This document shows positions 7,419 to 17,458 of a DNA stretch of 64,000 nucleotides, piece after piece. How positions within the stretch are numbered: the first letter of the stretch is position 1; every line of letters starts with the position of its first letter. The stretch spans positions 1 to 64,000 of the forward strand of contig JAGHVO010000027.1 of NCBI GenBank assembly GCA_018064245.1, read 5' to 3'. Origin of the DNA: Candidatus Colimorpha pelethequi. Its GTDB lineage: Bacteria; Bacteroidota; Bacteroidia; Bacteroidales; P3. The notes under the pieces were generated by a model. The model was not told the DNA's origin. It made no database searches and saw only the letters and a list, made by a program, of their open reading frames with translations. The position numbers and the translations under genes were made by a program.

Positions 7419-10169
7419 ATGAAATCGAGATTGCTGTTTCCGTTGTTCCTCGTGCTGGCACTTCCGCTTGCAGCACAACCTACTGTCGATGCTGCGAATC
7501 TTGATTCCTATCGCCCGTGGGTCAGGTGGTGGTGGAATGGCGACAAGGTGGATTCTGTGGAGTTGGTGCGAGAGCTGCATCTCCTGAAAGATGCTGGCAT
7601 TGGTGGCGTGGAAATCAATCCTATAGAGTTTCCCGCTTCCCGCTGCTTCGACTTGGGAAAACCCTCCTTGACGTGGTTGAGTGACGAATGGATAGAAGCT
7701 TTGGGTGTGGCTTTGCGCGAGGCGAAGCGTTTGGGCATGGGGTGCGACCTCCTGGTGGGGTCGGGCTGGCCGTTCGGCAGCGAAACTTTGCCAATGGAAG
7801 ACCGTGCCCAGGTGATGCTGACATACGCTATCCCCTTTCCCGAAGGATCGTTCTCGATTGCCAAAGACTCTATTTTCAGGGCAGTGGATCCCAAGGTGAC
7901 GGTGCCCAATCCCGACAGGACTTTCGAGTTGGTGAGCCTCAAACTCGCTCCCGATACCATCTCCTCCCTCGACCAAATCATCGACATCCCAATCCCCATC
8001 GGTGACACTCTTGTTTTGTCAGATTACAGTTCCCCGTCAGCTGGGCACTATTTCCTCTACGCCTTGGTTCGGGTTCGAAGCTTCGCCTGTGTCATCAATG
8101 GCGCACCAGGTGCTGCGGGTTCCATAGTCGATCACATGAATGCCGAGGCGGTAAAAAGGTTTCTCAACCAGATGTTGTCAAGGCTTGAGGCGAAGCTGGG
8201 ACCGATGAAAGAGTGGTTGCGGGCTTACTTTGTCGATAGTATGGAACTGGAAGGGTGCAACTGGACCGATGACATGGCTGCGGAGTTCCGCAAGCGTCGC
8301 GGCTACGACCTCATGCCGTGGCTGCCCTTTATGATGTTCAAGACGGGCAGACTGGGTGAGGTGGAGAGCTACTCCTACGGCAGTGCGAAAAGTGCTGATT
8401 TTCAAGAACGGCTCAACCAGGTGCGCTACGACTTCGAGCTTACCAAGGCGGAACTGCTGCATGAACGCTATACGCAGACTTTCTTGGACTGGTGCCACAA
8501 ACAGGGTGTGAAGGCCAGGGCGCAGGCATACGGACGCGGATTCTTTCCCTTGGAGAGCTCTATGGGATACGACATCCCCGAGGGCGAGAGCTGGACCACC
8601 AACTACCTCCGCCATCGCGTGGGCTATGAGATGGGCGACGAAGACTATAGAAGGGGTCGCGCCTACACCATGATTAACAAATACGTCTCTTCCGCCGCCC
8701 ATCTGACGGGCAACAGACTGGTGAGTGCCGAGGAGATGACCAACACCTATATGCTGTTCAACACATCGCTGGAACTTCTGAAGTTGGGGTCTGACATGAG
8801 TGCCTTTTCGGGTGTCACCCATTCGGTGTGGCACGGCTTCAACTACAATCCGCCTGAGGCGGGTTTCCCCGGTTGGGTGCAGTACGGCAGCTACCTCAAC
8901 GAGAAGAATACCTGGTGGCCCTACTTTCGACTGCTGAACGACTATCGGGCACGGATGAGCGCCATCTTGCAGAATGCCGAGATGCAGACCGACATAGCCA
9001 TCATCCCGCCCACCGAAGACCTTTGGGCGGAATGTGGCGTGCAGACGGAACCTTTCCCGAACTATCCTAAGGGCTCTATCTACGAGGCTACGCAACTGCT
9101 GTGGGAGGCTGTCCACAAGAACGGCGGCAACTGCGACCTTGTCTCGTCCCGACTTATCAACGCCCGCCCCAACTCATCAACTCGAATCGACAATTCAACA
9201 ATTCAACAACTCAACAAAAAAAACTACCACGCCCTCCTCATTTCTACCAAAGACTCGGGCATCCTCTTGAGACGTGTCGGCAAGCCTGACGTGATGCTCC
9301 CGCTGCCCGACAGCAACCACTATCTGGAATGGTACGCCGCCGTGCAAGACCAATACCACCTGCCCCACGCCGTAAGCATCGTCAAGCCCGACCGATTCTT
9401 GCTGCAAAGCCACTTCAGGAACGATGCTGGCGAAGACATCTTCCTCTTCCTCAACGCCCACATCGACCAAGAAGAAGGTTGCAAAGTAAAATTTCCCCGC
9501 CACATCTACCGCCACCGTGCCGCCTGGATCTACGACTGCAACACGGGTGAGAAGGAACCGCTCTACATAAACAAAGACGGTCGCAGCTACCTCCATTTCG
9601 CCCAGTCCGAGATGAAGGTCGTCATCTTCAACAAAGATTTTTCCAACCACTACCGTCAATATGTCCGCACAGAGCGCCGCATCAGGAGACATAATAATCA
9701 GGCATTCGACATTTGGCCCATCGCGGAGCCAACCCACTGGCAGATGCACCTGCATCACGCCATCGAAGGTTGGGATACCGTGGTGGTGACCGACAAACTT
9801 TGTGACCTCCGTCGGACTGACTTTCGCGACTTCGCTGGTACTATCAGTTATACCACCACCGTCACCCTTGACTCTTCGCTAGTCAACTCGGTCTTTGGTT
9901 ACCATCTCCTTAGGTTCCACACCGACGACATTGCCGAGGTGAGCGTTAATGGACGCTACTGCGCTACCATCTGGCATGGAAATCGTCAATGTAACATTCC
10001 CAACGAATATTTCCGCCTTGGCGACAACACTATCGAAATCAAAGTCACCACTCTCCTCAACAACTACGTCCATACACTAACGGACGACAAAGTAATCCAA
10101 CACTTCGTCCTCAAACGTAATATCCCCACCTACGCGGCGGGATTGAGGGGTGGGGTGTATTTGTATTAG
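7419..10169 (+). CDS. GH106-like glycoside hydrolase (alpha-L-rhamnosidase type), secreted
   Basis: 916 residues with a signal peptide (residues 1-19). The N-terminal pattern SYRPWVRWWWNG near residue 30 and GIGGVEINP near 60 are typical of GH106 and related rhamnosidase-like enzymes. The last 150 residues look like a galactose-binding beta-sandwich (VVTDKLCDLR ... YHLLRF ... GDNTIEIKVTT). Expected role: periplasmic release of terminal rhamnose or a similar sugar from plant or pectin-type glycans. Residues about 588-602 (TRIDNSTIQQLNKKN) are encoded by an intergenic-type word repeat inserted in frame (9171-9223). It probably shares an operon with the two genes before it. Confidence 0.85.
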   Translation: MKSRLLFPLFLVLALPLAAQPTVDAANLDSYRPWVRWWWNGDKVDSVELVRELHLLKDAGIGGVEINPIEFPASRCFDLGKPSLTWLSDEWIEALGVALREAKRLGMGCDLLVGSGWPFGSETLPMEDRAQVMLTYAIPFPEGSFSIAKDSIFRAVDPKVTVPNPDRTFELVSLKLAPDTISSLDQIIDIPIPIGDTLVLSDYSSPSAGHYFLYALVRVRSFACVINGAPGAAGSIVDHMNAEAVKRFLNQMLSRLEAKLGPMKEWLRAYFVDSMELEGCNWTDDMAAEFRKRRGYDLMPWLPFMMFKTGRLGEVESYSYGSAKSADFQERLNQVRYDFELTKAELLHERYTQTFLDWCHKQGVKARAQAYGRGFFPLESSMGYDIPEGESWTTNYLRHRVGYEMGDEDYRRGRAYTMINKYVSSAAHLTGNRLVSAEEMTNTYMLFNTSLELLKLGSDMSAFSGVTHSVWHGFNYNPPEAGFPGWVQYGSYLNEKNTWWPYFRLLNDYRARMSAILQNAEMQTDIAIIPPTEDLWAECGVQTEPFPNYPKGSIYEATQLLWEAVHKNGGNCDLVSSRLINARPNSSTRIDNSTIQQLNKKNYHALLISTKDSGILLRRVGKPDVMLPLPDSNHYLEWYAAVQDQYHLPHAVSIVKPDRFLLQSHFRNDAGEDIFLFLNAHIDQEEGCKVKFPRHIYRHRAAWIYDCNTGEKEPLYINKDGRSYLHFAQSEMKVVIFNKDFSNHYRQYVRTERRIRRHNNQAFDIWPIAEPTHWQMHLHHAIEGWDTVVVTDKLCDLRRTDFRDFAGTISYTTTVTLDSSLVNSVFGYHLLRFHTDDIAEVSVNGRYCATIWHGNRQCNIPNEYFRLGDNTIEIKVTTLLNNYVHTLTDDKVIQHFVLKRNIPTYAAGLRGGVYLY
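9171..9223 (+). repeat. Intergenic-type word repeat inside a coding region
   Basis: The run caattcaacaattcaacaac plus flanking A/C-rich sequence matches words otherwise found between genes (13148-13175 and 59115-59150 on the opposite strand; 16318-16335 and 18935-18965 on the same strand). It keeps the reading frame of the glycosidase. Confidence 0.7.
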
Positions 10170-10258
10170 TGATTGGTGACTTGGGTTTGAAGGTTTTGAG
10201 AGGTTTTGAGGGGTTTGAAGGGTTTGAAGAGTTTGAGGTGTTGGGTTGTGTCTTTGCT

Positions 10259-13141
10259 TTATCTTAGCAGTGTTACCGTTCCTACTTGGTATTCGATATG
10301 GTCGGGGGAGGTGATGTAGGTATAGGTGATAATGTAAGTGTAGGTTGCTTGGGGACAGGGTGTGCCGCCGTGGGCATTGAGGTCTTTGCCTGTTGCTGTG
10401 CCGTCCCAATAACCGTCCATTCCTGAGAATTGGCTCACGAGAAGTCCTTCGCGCGTGAAGATGGAGACGGAAATGTTGTTGATTCCCTCGCCTTGGACGT
10501 AGAAACGATTATTGGTCTCTTGTCCTGGGGTGAAGACGTTGGGCGCATAGATGGCTTCGTGGAGTATGCGGAGTGTGATGAAATCGGTGTCGGAGCATCC
10601 GAGAGGGCTATAGGCGATGAGTTGTATGGGGATGGTGTCAAGTCCGATGGGGTAGGTGTAGGAGAACTGCTGTTCTGAGGTTGTGTAGTCGGGAAGTGTC
10701 CAAAGTCGGCTCACGCCGTTTCCCGCGTCGGATAGTTGTATGACGGGGTCGAGGCTTGTAACCACTTGTGGTGAAGCGACTATGATGGCAGAAATTTCGC
10801 TTTGTTGCGCCTCGTAGATATTGGTGCTGTCTTGCCCATAGAACCCCGTCCCTACTTGCAAGAAGCTTTGCGGTTGCGTGAAGGTGTAGCCGTTCCAATC
10901 GATGGGAAAATCCTCCTTGCAGATGGTTGTGTCAAAATATATGGTTGTGTCGTTGTGGATATTGAGTGTGAGGTGGAGGACGCTGTCGCAGCCATGTTGG
11001 TTGCTAAGGATGATGATGCTATCGGAGGTGGAATTGGTAAAGGATTCGTCATTGAAGACGAATGGCAATTGGCTATTGTTGAGGTCGAAATTGAAATAGT
11101 AGTCTCGTTGGGTGGTGTCCTGCGAGAGGATAATGTGGAGGTATTGGTGTCCGATTTTGAGGTCGTAGGTACCCGTGTCGCAGAATCGTATTCCTTCGTG
11201 TTCCCAGCACCCCTCATTGTCGCAAATCCAAGCATGAATCGTGTCGAAGGTACATGGTGATGATGGAGGAATGACAATGGTCATGGCTGTGTCGTCTATG
11301 CAGGTTCCATTACCCAAAAAGGCGGAGAGTGTGACTTCGTAGGTGCCTACTTCGTCATAGTGGTGGATGGGACTGCGTTCGGAAGAAATGGTTCCGTCGC
11401 CAAAATCCCAGCTCACACTATCTACTCTTTCGTGGAGGTCTTGCAATGTGTTTTCAATCGCACTAACCGTACTGAGGTCGTTAAAGTGGACTTCGACATT
11501 GCAATTGTTGCTATTTGTATCTACTTGATAAGAGAAAGCTGCCCAAGGGTAGCGGTCGCTCATGGTGGTCTTGAGGGTGAAATGGCAGTTGGTGTTGCCG
11601 TCGGGCATGGATAGTTGGCAATAGTATGTACCGGGGTTGTTTGTGAAGAATGTTCTTTCGAGGCTGAGGGTAATGTCGGGATTGCTTTCGGAAAACCAAC
11701 GGTAGGAAAAGCCGACTGGAGCGGAAAAGGTTGTGCTGTTCATCGGTCCGCACTGGTTAGATTTGACTATCTTCTCCATGCATTCAAAGGCGAAGTAGCA
11801 ATAGCCATAGTGAGCAGAAAAACCACAGTCATAGTTTTCGATTTTGACGAAGATGTCCTGGTCATGGTAGGACGTAAGATCCAATCCGATGGCAGACCAG
11901 TCTTTCCAGAGTATCTGTCTGTCGTTGATGTTGTTCCATCCCAAGTCTTGATTGGCGTAGAAATCGACGGCCCCGCAAGATGGGTCTATGACGTTGAACG
12001 CCGTGTCAACAATTTGTAAGGAAACATGTGGCTGTAGCTCCAACAAGTGACCGGGCTCCTCGAACACAATGGCGTAGCGTACCAAAAGCAAGTTGTGTCT
12101 GTTGCTATCTACATGCATCCCATAGACGAGAGATTCAGCCTCGCCTCCAGACAACCAGTTGCCGAGACGTACAGAAGGTGCCCCTGAGGGTGGCAGGGTG
12201 TGGAGTTGGTAGCTGGTTCTGGGGTCAGTTTGGTCGGTGGTACATACTGTGTGGCGTGAGTACATGTTGTTGGGACCGAAATCTACGATGCCATTGTGTT
12301 GCCAAAGATTATTCCAGTTGCCGTAGAAACCTTGTGTTGCACATGAATGTAGGTCGGTGTAGTCAATGCAGGAATTGTTGAAGTCTTCACATGAACATGA
12401 AATTGTAAACTTGTGTGGCTCTAAACAGTAGTTGCTGTTTGTGAAACCGTTATAGCTGTTGGAAATTCGGAAATAGTAAGTGCCTGGATATATATTATCT
12501 AACGGTATGAAGGTGTTGTTCGTTACGATTGAGTCTATGTAGGTACATAACGTGTTTTCATACCATACCTTCCAGCTTGTTGCTTGGCTGCTGTCGCTCC
12601 ATAGGAGGATTCGGTTTTCCTCATCAATTCTTACATCGTAAGGATTTTCATTGCCGGGGCATGTGAAAACCTCAAATCGCGAGTCAATGGTGTCGTCGGT
12701 AAGGTTTGCACCTCTTGAATGCAGAAACAGTGATTCTCCAGCTTGGGTGACGTAATAGACCTCTTCGAGTCCTGAACTTTGGCTGGTGCTAACTGTGCCG
12801 AGGAGATTGGTGGGCGATTGCACACCCGAATAGACATCTGCTTCGAATCGATGTCCACTTCTGGCCCATGGATTTCCGTCTTTGTGCCTAAAAGTGATAG
12901 GCTGCCCATTGGAGGAGTACAATTTCAAGGGCAAGTTGTCGATGTTGGAATAGTGTGCAGGAGAGTAGATGGTGTAGATTACCCCAGGAACGAGTTCGAT
13001 GGAGTCGTAATAGTAACCCCAACTGAAGTCGTAGGATACAGGATTGATGATAATTGAATCCCTTTGCCCGAAACAGGGCATCTTGCACAGCAATGCGAGG
13101 AGAAGCAACATAGGGGCGGTATGGATTCTGCGGAGGAACAT
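10259..13141 (-). CDS. Large T9SS type B surface protein with PKD domain (paralog 2)
   Basis: 960 residues. A signal peptide (ends CFGQ) precedes a long N-terminal region beginning RDSIIINPVSYDFSWGYYYDSIELVPG. A fibronectin-like stretch (TSWKVWYENT ... GTYYFRI) follows near residue 215. A PKD domain (SVSWDFGDG ... HHYDEVGTYEVTLSA) lies near residue 575. The C-terminus is a gliding-motility-associated type B sorting domain (APNVFTPGQETNNRF ... VSIFTREGLLVSQF ... GTVTLLR). It is expected to be exported by type IX secretion and held on the cell surface; an adhesin role is plausible but unproven. It is a tandem paralog of the gene at 13238-16135, lies 96 nt downstream of it on the same strand and is probably co-transcribed. 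Confidence 0.9.
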   Translation of the reverse strand: MFLRRIHTAPMLLLLALLCKMPCFGQRDSIIINPVSYDFSWGYYYDSIELVPGVIYTIYSPAHYSNIDNLPLKLYSSNGQPITFRHKDGNPWARSGHRFEADVYSGVQSPTNLLGTVSTSQSSGLEEVYYVTQAGESLFLHSRGANLTDDTIDSRFEVFTCPGNENPYDVRIDEENRILLWSDSSQATSWKVWYENTLCTYIDSIVTNNTFIPLDNIYPGTYYFRISNSYNGFTNSNYCLEPHKFTISCSCEDFNNSCIDYTDLHSCATQGFYGNWNNLWQHNGIVDFGPNNMYSRHTVCTTDQTDPRTSYQLHTLPPSGAPSVRLGNWLSGGEAESLVYGMHVDSNRHNLLLVRYAIVFEEPGHLLELQPHVSLQIVDTAFNVIDPSCGAVDFYANQDLGWNNINDRQILWKDWSAIGLDLTSYHDQDIFVKIENYDCGFSAHYGYCYFAFECMEKIVKSNQCGPMNSTTFSAPVGFSYRWFSESNPDITLSLERTFFTNNPGTYYCQLSMPDGNTNCHFTLKTTMSDRYPWAAFSYQVDTNSNNCNVEVHFNDLSTVSAIENTLQDLHERVDSVSWDFGDGTISSERSPIHHYDEVGTYEVTLSAFLGNGTCIDDTAMTIVIPPSSPCTFDTIHAWICDNEGCWEHEGIRFCDTGTYDLKIGHQYLHIILSQDTTQRDYYFNFDLNNSQLPFVFNDESFTNSTSDSIIILSNQHGCDSVLHLTLNIHNDTTIYFDTTICKEDFPIDWNGYTFTQPQSFLQVGTGFYGQDSTNIYEAQQSEISAIIVASPQVVTSLDPVIQLSDAGNGVSRLWTLPDYTTSEQQFSYTYPIGLDTIPIQLIAYSPLGCSDTDFITLRILHEAIYAPNVFTPGQETNNRFYVQGEGINNISVSIFTREGLLVSQFSGMDGYWDGTATGKDLNAHGGTPCPQATYTYIITYTYITSPDHIEYQVGTVTLLR

Positions 13142-13237
13142 GGATGGGTTGTTGAATTGTTGAACTGTTGATTTGAAAACCTCGTTAATAACGTTAATAT
13201 CGAAAATAACGAAAAACTTATAATTGTTTTGTGAATA

Positions 13238-16135
13238 TTATCTCAGCAACGTTATCGTTCCGGTTTGGGACTGGATGTTGTTTGGGGCTGAGATAAAGGA
13301 ATATACAACTCTGTAGGTGTAGGTTCCTTGTGGACAAGGCGTGCCGCCATGAACGTTGGTGGCGAGACCTGTGGCGGTTCCGTCCCAATAGCCGTCGGTG
13401 CCGGTGAATTGGCTTACAAGAAGTCCTTCGCGGGTGTAGATATAGACTTTTATTTTGTCGAAACCGTCTCCGTAGATACGGAAGAGTTTGTTGGTCTCCA
13501 AGTCGGGCGTGAAGACATTGGGAATCCAAATGGATTCGCGGGCAAGCGGTATGACGATTTTGTCGGTATCGGTGCATCCGATATTGTCGAAGGCTGTAAG
13601 TGTTACAGAAACAGAGTCGTAACTTAAAGGATATTCGTAGTTGAATTGTTGCTCGTTGGTGGTGTAGTTTGGCAATGACCACAGGCGATGCGTTCCGTTT
13701 CCCGCGTCGGAGAGCGTGATGGTAGGTGTGGAAGTTGTCGCCATTGAAGGTGTTGCTACGATCCACGCATGGATGTCGCTTTCGTGTACGTGAAATACGA
13801 TATTGCTGTCTTCGCCATACATTCCTCTTCCATATACCCAAAAAGTGTCGGGCTGGGTGAAAGTATGTCCGTTCCAGTAAATCGGGAAATCTTCGTGGCA
13901 GATGGTGGTGTCGTAATGGTACAAAGAGTCTCGGTGAACGAAGAGGGAGAAATGGATTATGCTGTCGCAGTGTTGCTGGTTGGTATAGCGGAATTGGTAG
14001 TCTTCCACTTGGTCCTGGAAGGTCGTGTTGTTGAAGATCCAAGGCAACTGCTGCTGGATGACATCTTGCGAGTAATAATAATCGTTTGTGGTTGTGTCTT
14101 TTCCGATAATCAAATGAATGTGATGCGCGCCGTCTTGTATGTCGAAGCTTCCAGTGTCGCAAATCTGTATGCCGTTGTAGTCGAAACAGGATTTGTTTGC
14201 GCAGATGTAGCGTTGCAAAGTGTCGAAAGTACAAGGCGATGGCGGTACTGTGATGTTTTGTGTGATGCTGTGTTCGCAGGCGCCGTTGGCAAGATAGGCG
14301 TTGAGTGTTACTTGATAGATTCCGCTGTGCGTGTAGTGGTGTGTGGGACAGCGTTCCGACGACTGTGTGCCGTCGCCGAAATCCCAGCTTACGCTGTCCA
14401 CCCTTTGGTGCAAGTCGTTCAGAACCTCTTCGGAGGAACTTGTCGTACTTAAATCGTTGAAGCGTATCGCCACCTCGCATTCGTCCACATCTACGATTTC
14501 TTCGTGTGAGAAATTCGCCCAAGGGTAGCGGGCGCCCACGATTCCTTTAATGGTAAAACTACAGTCGATGCTACCATCGGGAAAAGCGAGCTGGCAACAA
14601 TAGGTTCCTGGCTCGTCGGTGATGAAGGTCCTTTCCGTGCCGAGGGTGTAGTGTGGATTGTTTTCAGCATACCACTTGTACCTGAATCCCGCTGGTGCCG
14701 TTAGCGTGCTTTCTCCGCCCGCCCCGCAGGAGCTGGATTTGATGATTTTGTCCTGGCATTCAATGGCGAAGTAGCAATAGCCGAAATGTCCGCCGGCGGC
14801 GCAGTCGTAATTCTCTATTTTCACATAGACGTCTTGGTTGTGATAGTTGGAAAGGTCCACTCCGATAACGGACCAGTCTTTCCATAGCAGGCTTCCAAAA
14901 TTCACATGGTTCCATCCGGGGTTCTGTATGTCGGCATAGAAACTGACAGCTCCGCAGTCGGGGTCGAGCACATTAAGTCGTTCATCTACAATCTGAAGGT
15001 CTACTTTGGGTTGAGAGGCCGGGTCGTGGTTCGGATTCTCAAGCACAACTGCGTAATGGACCAAAAGTAAGCCGCTGTTGTTGGTGTCGACATGCAGGCC
15101 GTAAACAAGGGATTCGGCTTCTCTTCCGACCTGCCAGTTGCCAAGTCTTACCGAAGGCATTCCGTTTGGTGGTAAGGTAAACAGACGGTGGTTTGTTCTC
15201 GGGTCAAGTTCGGTTGTGGTATAGACGGTGTGTCGTGAGTTGCTGTCCTGACATCCATAATCTATGATGCCCGAATTTAGCATTGGCGAATCGTAGGTGC
15301 CGTAGTATCCTTTTGTGGCGCAACCCTCCAGGTCGGTGTAATCGATGCAGGAGCGCTGTAACGCGGAGCATTTGGTCTTGAATTGGCGGATGGGCGCTCC
15401 GCAATAGCCGCTGTTGGTGTCGCTGTTGTGGTTGTTGAAGATTCGGTAGTAATAGGTGGTTCCCAAGTCCAATCCTTCAAATGTCGCGTAGGTTGATATT
15501 GTGTGTATTGTATCGAGGTCGGCAAAATAGTCATTACCAAAATAGACAGTCCAATTTGTCGCTTCGCTGCTGTCGCGCCATTGAATGGTTACGGTCCCGT
15601 CTTCACGGTCAAGGATTGTAACGTCGTAGGGCTCGGATTCCTCTCCAGTGCAAGAGAATACATCATAGTAGGAGTCGATGGTGTCTCCAGTGCGGTTGTA
15701 GCCGTTGGTGTTCAGGAACATGGCCATGTCTCGTGCCACATAGTAGATATTCCCAAACCCGCCAGTCTCGTTGGTGTGCGTATAACCGAAATAATTGTCA
15801 GCCGATTGGATTCCCGAATAGACCATGATTCGGCGGTAGAAATTGTGGATTGCTCTTGGCCTTTTGTTGCGTCGCAGAAAGGTGATGGGAAGATTTTCTT
15901 GAGAATAAAGCTTTATCGGAACGTTGTCGATGCTGGCATTTTGTGGTGGACAGTAAATCGTGTAGGTGACGCCGGGAGTGAGGCGTATGGAGTCGTAGTA
16001 GTATCCTGTAGTGTAGAAGTTGAAGCGTGTGGTATCAATGACAATGGAATCCCTTTGTCCGAAACATGGCTTTTGGACAAGACACAGCAACGTGCAGATT
16101 AGTAAGAAAGTAATATGATTTCTCTGTCTTTGCAT
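13238..16135 (-). CDS. Large T9SS type B surface protein with PKD domain (paralog 1)
   Basis: 965 residues with the same order as its downstream neighbour: signal peptide (ends CFGQ), shared start RDSIVIDTTRFNFYTTGYYYDSIRLTPG, a fibronectin-like segment, a Cys-rich block (SCIDYTDLEGCATKGYYG), a PKD domain (SVSWDFGDGTQSSERCPTHHY) and a type B sorting domain (IPNVFTPDLETNKLF ... TREGLLVSQFTGTDGYWDGTATG). Identity is high in the C-terminal third and the Cys-rich block, and lower at the N-terminus, which is what gene duplication followed by divergence of exposed regions would give. The ligand is unknown. Confidence 0.9.
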   Translation of the reverse strand: MQRQRNHITFLLICTLLCLVQKPCFGQRDSIVIDTTRFNFYTTGYYYDSIRLTPGVTYTIYCPPQNASIDNVPIKLYSQENLPITFLRRNKRPRAIHNFYRRIMVYSGIQSADNYFGYTHTNETGGFGNIYYVARDMAMFLNTNGYNRTGDTIDSYYDVFSCTGEESEPYDVTILDREDGTVTIQWRDSSEATNWTVYFGNDYFADLDTIHTISTYATFEGLDLGTTYYYRIFNNHNSDTNSGYCGAPIRQFKTKCSALQRSCIDYTDLEGCATKGYYGTYDSPMLNSGIIDYGCQDSNSRHTVYTTTELDPRTNHRLFTLPPNGMPSVRLGNWQVGREAESLVYGLHVDTNNSGLLLVHYAVVLENPNHDPASQPKVDLQIVDERLNVLDPDCGAVSFYADIQNPGWNHVNFGSLLWKDWSVIGVDLSNYHNQDVYVKIENYDCAAGGHFGYCYFAIECQDKIIKSSSCGAGGESTLTAPAGFRYKWYAENNPHYTLGTERTFITDEPGTYCCQLAFPDGSIDCSFTIKGIVGARYPWANFSHEEIVDVDECEVAIRFNDLSTTSSSEEVLNDLHQRVDSVSWDFGDGTQSSERCPTHHYTHSGIYQVTLNAYLANGACEHSITQNITVPPSPCTFDTLQRYICANKSCFDYNGIQICDTGSFDIQDGAHHIHLIIGKDTTTNDYYYSQDVIQQQLPWIFNNTTFQDQVEDYQFRYTNQQHCDSIIHFSLFVHRDSLYHYDTTICHEDFPIYWNGHTFTQPDTFWVYGRGMYGEDSNIVFHVHESDIHAWIVATPSMATTSTPTITLSDAGNGTHRLWSLPNYTTNEQQFNYEYPLSYDSVSVTLTAFDNIGCTDTDKIVIPLARESIWIPNVFTPDLETNKLFRIYGDGFDKIKVYIYTREGLLVSQFTGTDGYWDGTATGLATNVHGGTPCPQGTYTYRVVYSFISAPNNIQSQTGTITLLR

Positions 16136-16348
16136 AAGAATTATTGCCCCATTTATAGGGGGGGAAAGTTTGGGAATTTGACGGCAATTTCTCTATTTAG
16201 ACAAAAAAGAATTCAAATAAATCACAAGCCCTATAATATTTAACTATTTTTAACTACGATTTAACATTTCAACGCCTCATTGAATCTCCAAACAAAGGGT
16301 TAAAGGGTTAATCAACAAATCAACAGTTCAACAAATTTCCCAACCATG

Positions 16349-17329
16349 TTATTCATCTCTTAGTGTGATAAGTGTGATTTCGGGACGGGTTCCGACGCGT
16401 GCGGGGAAGATGGTCTCGCCAAGTCCGATATTGACGTAAAGATGCTGGTTCCCTTGGCTGTAGTGTCCTTTGTAGTGAGGGTAGATGTATTTGCCTGGAC
16501 ACCATCCCAAGAGTGTACACTGGGTGGCATGGGTGTGTCCCGAAAGCGTCAAGGGTATGTCGGTTCGGTATGAGACTTGGCTGTCCCAATGGGTGGGGTC
16601 GTGGCTTAGCAGGATGCGAAAAGCGCCTTCGGAGCCTTGGAGCGCCTTGGCGAGGTTGCCTTTGGAGGGGAAGTGCCTGGAGGTGGAGATGTTTTCAACG
16701 CCAACGATGGCGATGCAGTCGGATCCACGACGAATCAGACTGTTGCTGTCCAATAAGAGGGTCCATCCCATTTGTCGTTCAGCCTCTTGCAACTGCTTGA
16801 TGGCGATAGACGGATTGGTGCGTGGTGCACCTTTCCCGGCATAAATCATGTAGTCGTGATTGCCCATCACGGAAAAGACTCCGTCTTTGGTGTGGAGGGT
16901 GGAGAGGATTGTTTGGAATCCTTCAATCTCGTCGGGCGACATGGTGACGAGGTCGCCCGTGAAACAGATGATGTCGGGGTTGAGACTGTTGATTTTATCG
17001 ACCATCTTTTGCAGCGTCCGCTCCCTTCCTTTGAAGGATCGCAGATGGATGTCGGAGATTTGTACCACGCGGTAACCGTTGAAGGTGTGGGGTAGGGTGG
17101 GAGTGGCGATTTCCACGTTGCGCACTTGCGTCCAGTTGCGCTCCACCAGATAGCCGTAGGCGAAGAACAGCGGCGGCAGGGACAAGGATAAGAGTCCCCA
17201 TAGGAACGCTTTGCGGAAAGTGACTTTGAGCGTCAGCCAAAGCATCACCGCCACCAGACTGTCGAGGATGAGAAGCAATAGGCAACTGATGCCTAAAAGA
17301 ATGAGCGTGGATGTGAGTTCGATGTTCAA
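16349..17329 (-). CDS. Membrane-anchored metallophosphoesterase
   Basis: 326 residues from the preferred TTG start at 17329. Two or three N-terminal hydrophobic segments (residues 7-32 and 40-62) anchor a calcineurin-like domain. Its metal ligands are all present: SDIHLRS (Asp93, His95), FTGDLV (Asp126), GNHD (156-159), LLSHDP and SGHTHATQ. Related proteins act on UDP-diacylglucosamine or other phosphoesters at the membrane; the substrate here is unknown. The frame stays open upstream to a GTG at 17443, but those codons are word repeats (LDLNLDLNLDLNL, then KSQNLIIFKSPN), so I take the start downstream of them. Confidence 0.85.
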   Translation of the reverse strand: MNIELTSTLILLGISCLLLLILDSLVAVMLWLTLKVTFRKAFLWGLLSLSLPPLFFAYGYLVERNWTQVRNVEIATPTLPHTFNGYRVVQISDIHLRSFKGRERTLQKMVDKINSLNPDIICFTGDLVTMSPDEIEGFQTILSTLHTKDGVFSVMGNHDYMIYAGKGAPRTNPSIAIKQLQEAERQMGWTLLLDSNSLIRRGSDCIAIVGVENISTSRHFPSKGNLAKALQGSEGAFRILLSHDPTHWDSQVSYRTDIPLTLSGHTHATQCTLLGWCPGKYIYPHYKGHYSQGNQHLYVNIGLGETIFPARVGTRPEITLITLRDE

Positions 17330-17330
17330 G

Positions 17331-17447
17331 GGATTTGGAGATTTGAAGATTATCAGATTTTGAGATTTGAAGATTTTGATTTTCAATTCTCTAAGGTTAA
17401 GGTCAAGGTTAAGGTCAAGGTTAAGGTCAAGGTCACAATTCACTATT
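17331..17447 (+). repeat. Word repeats upstream of the metallophosphoesterase
   Basis: Three and a half tandem copies of a 12-nt unit (aaggttaaggtc) follow copies of gatttgaagatt. Both word types recur at 18845-18985 and 20786-20880. Read on the minus strand they remain open in the metallophosphoesterase frame. Confidence 0.8.
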
Positions 17448-17458
17448 ATATACGATTA

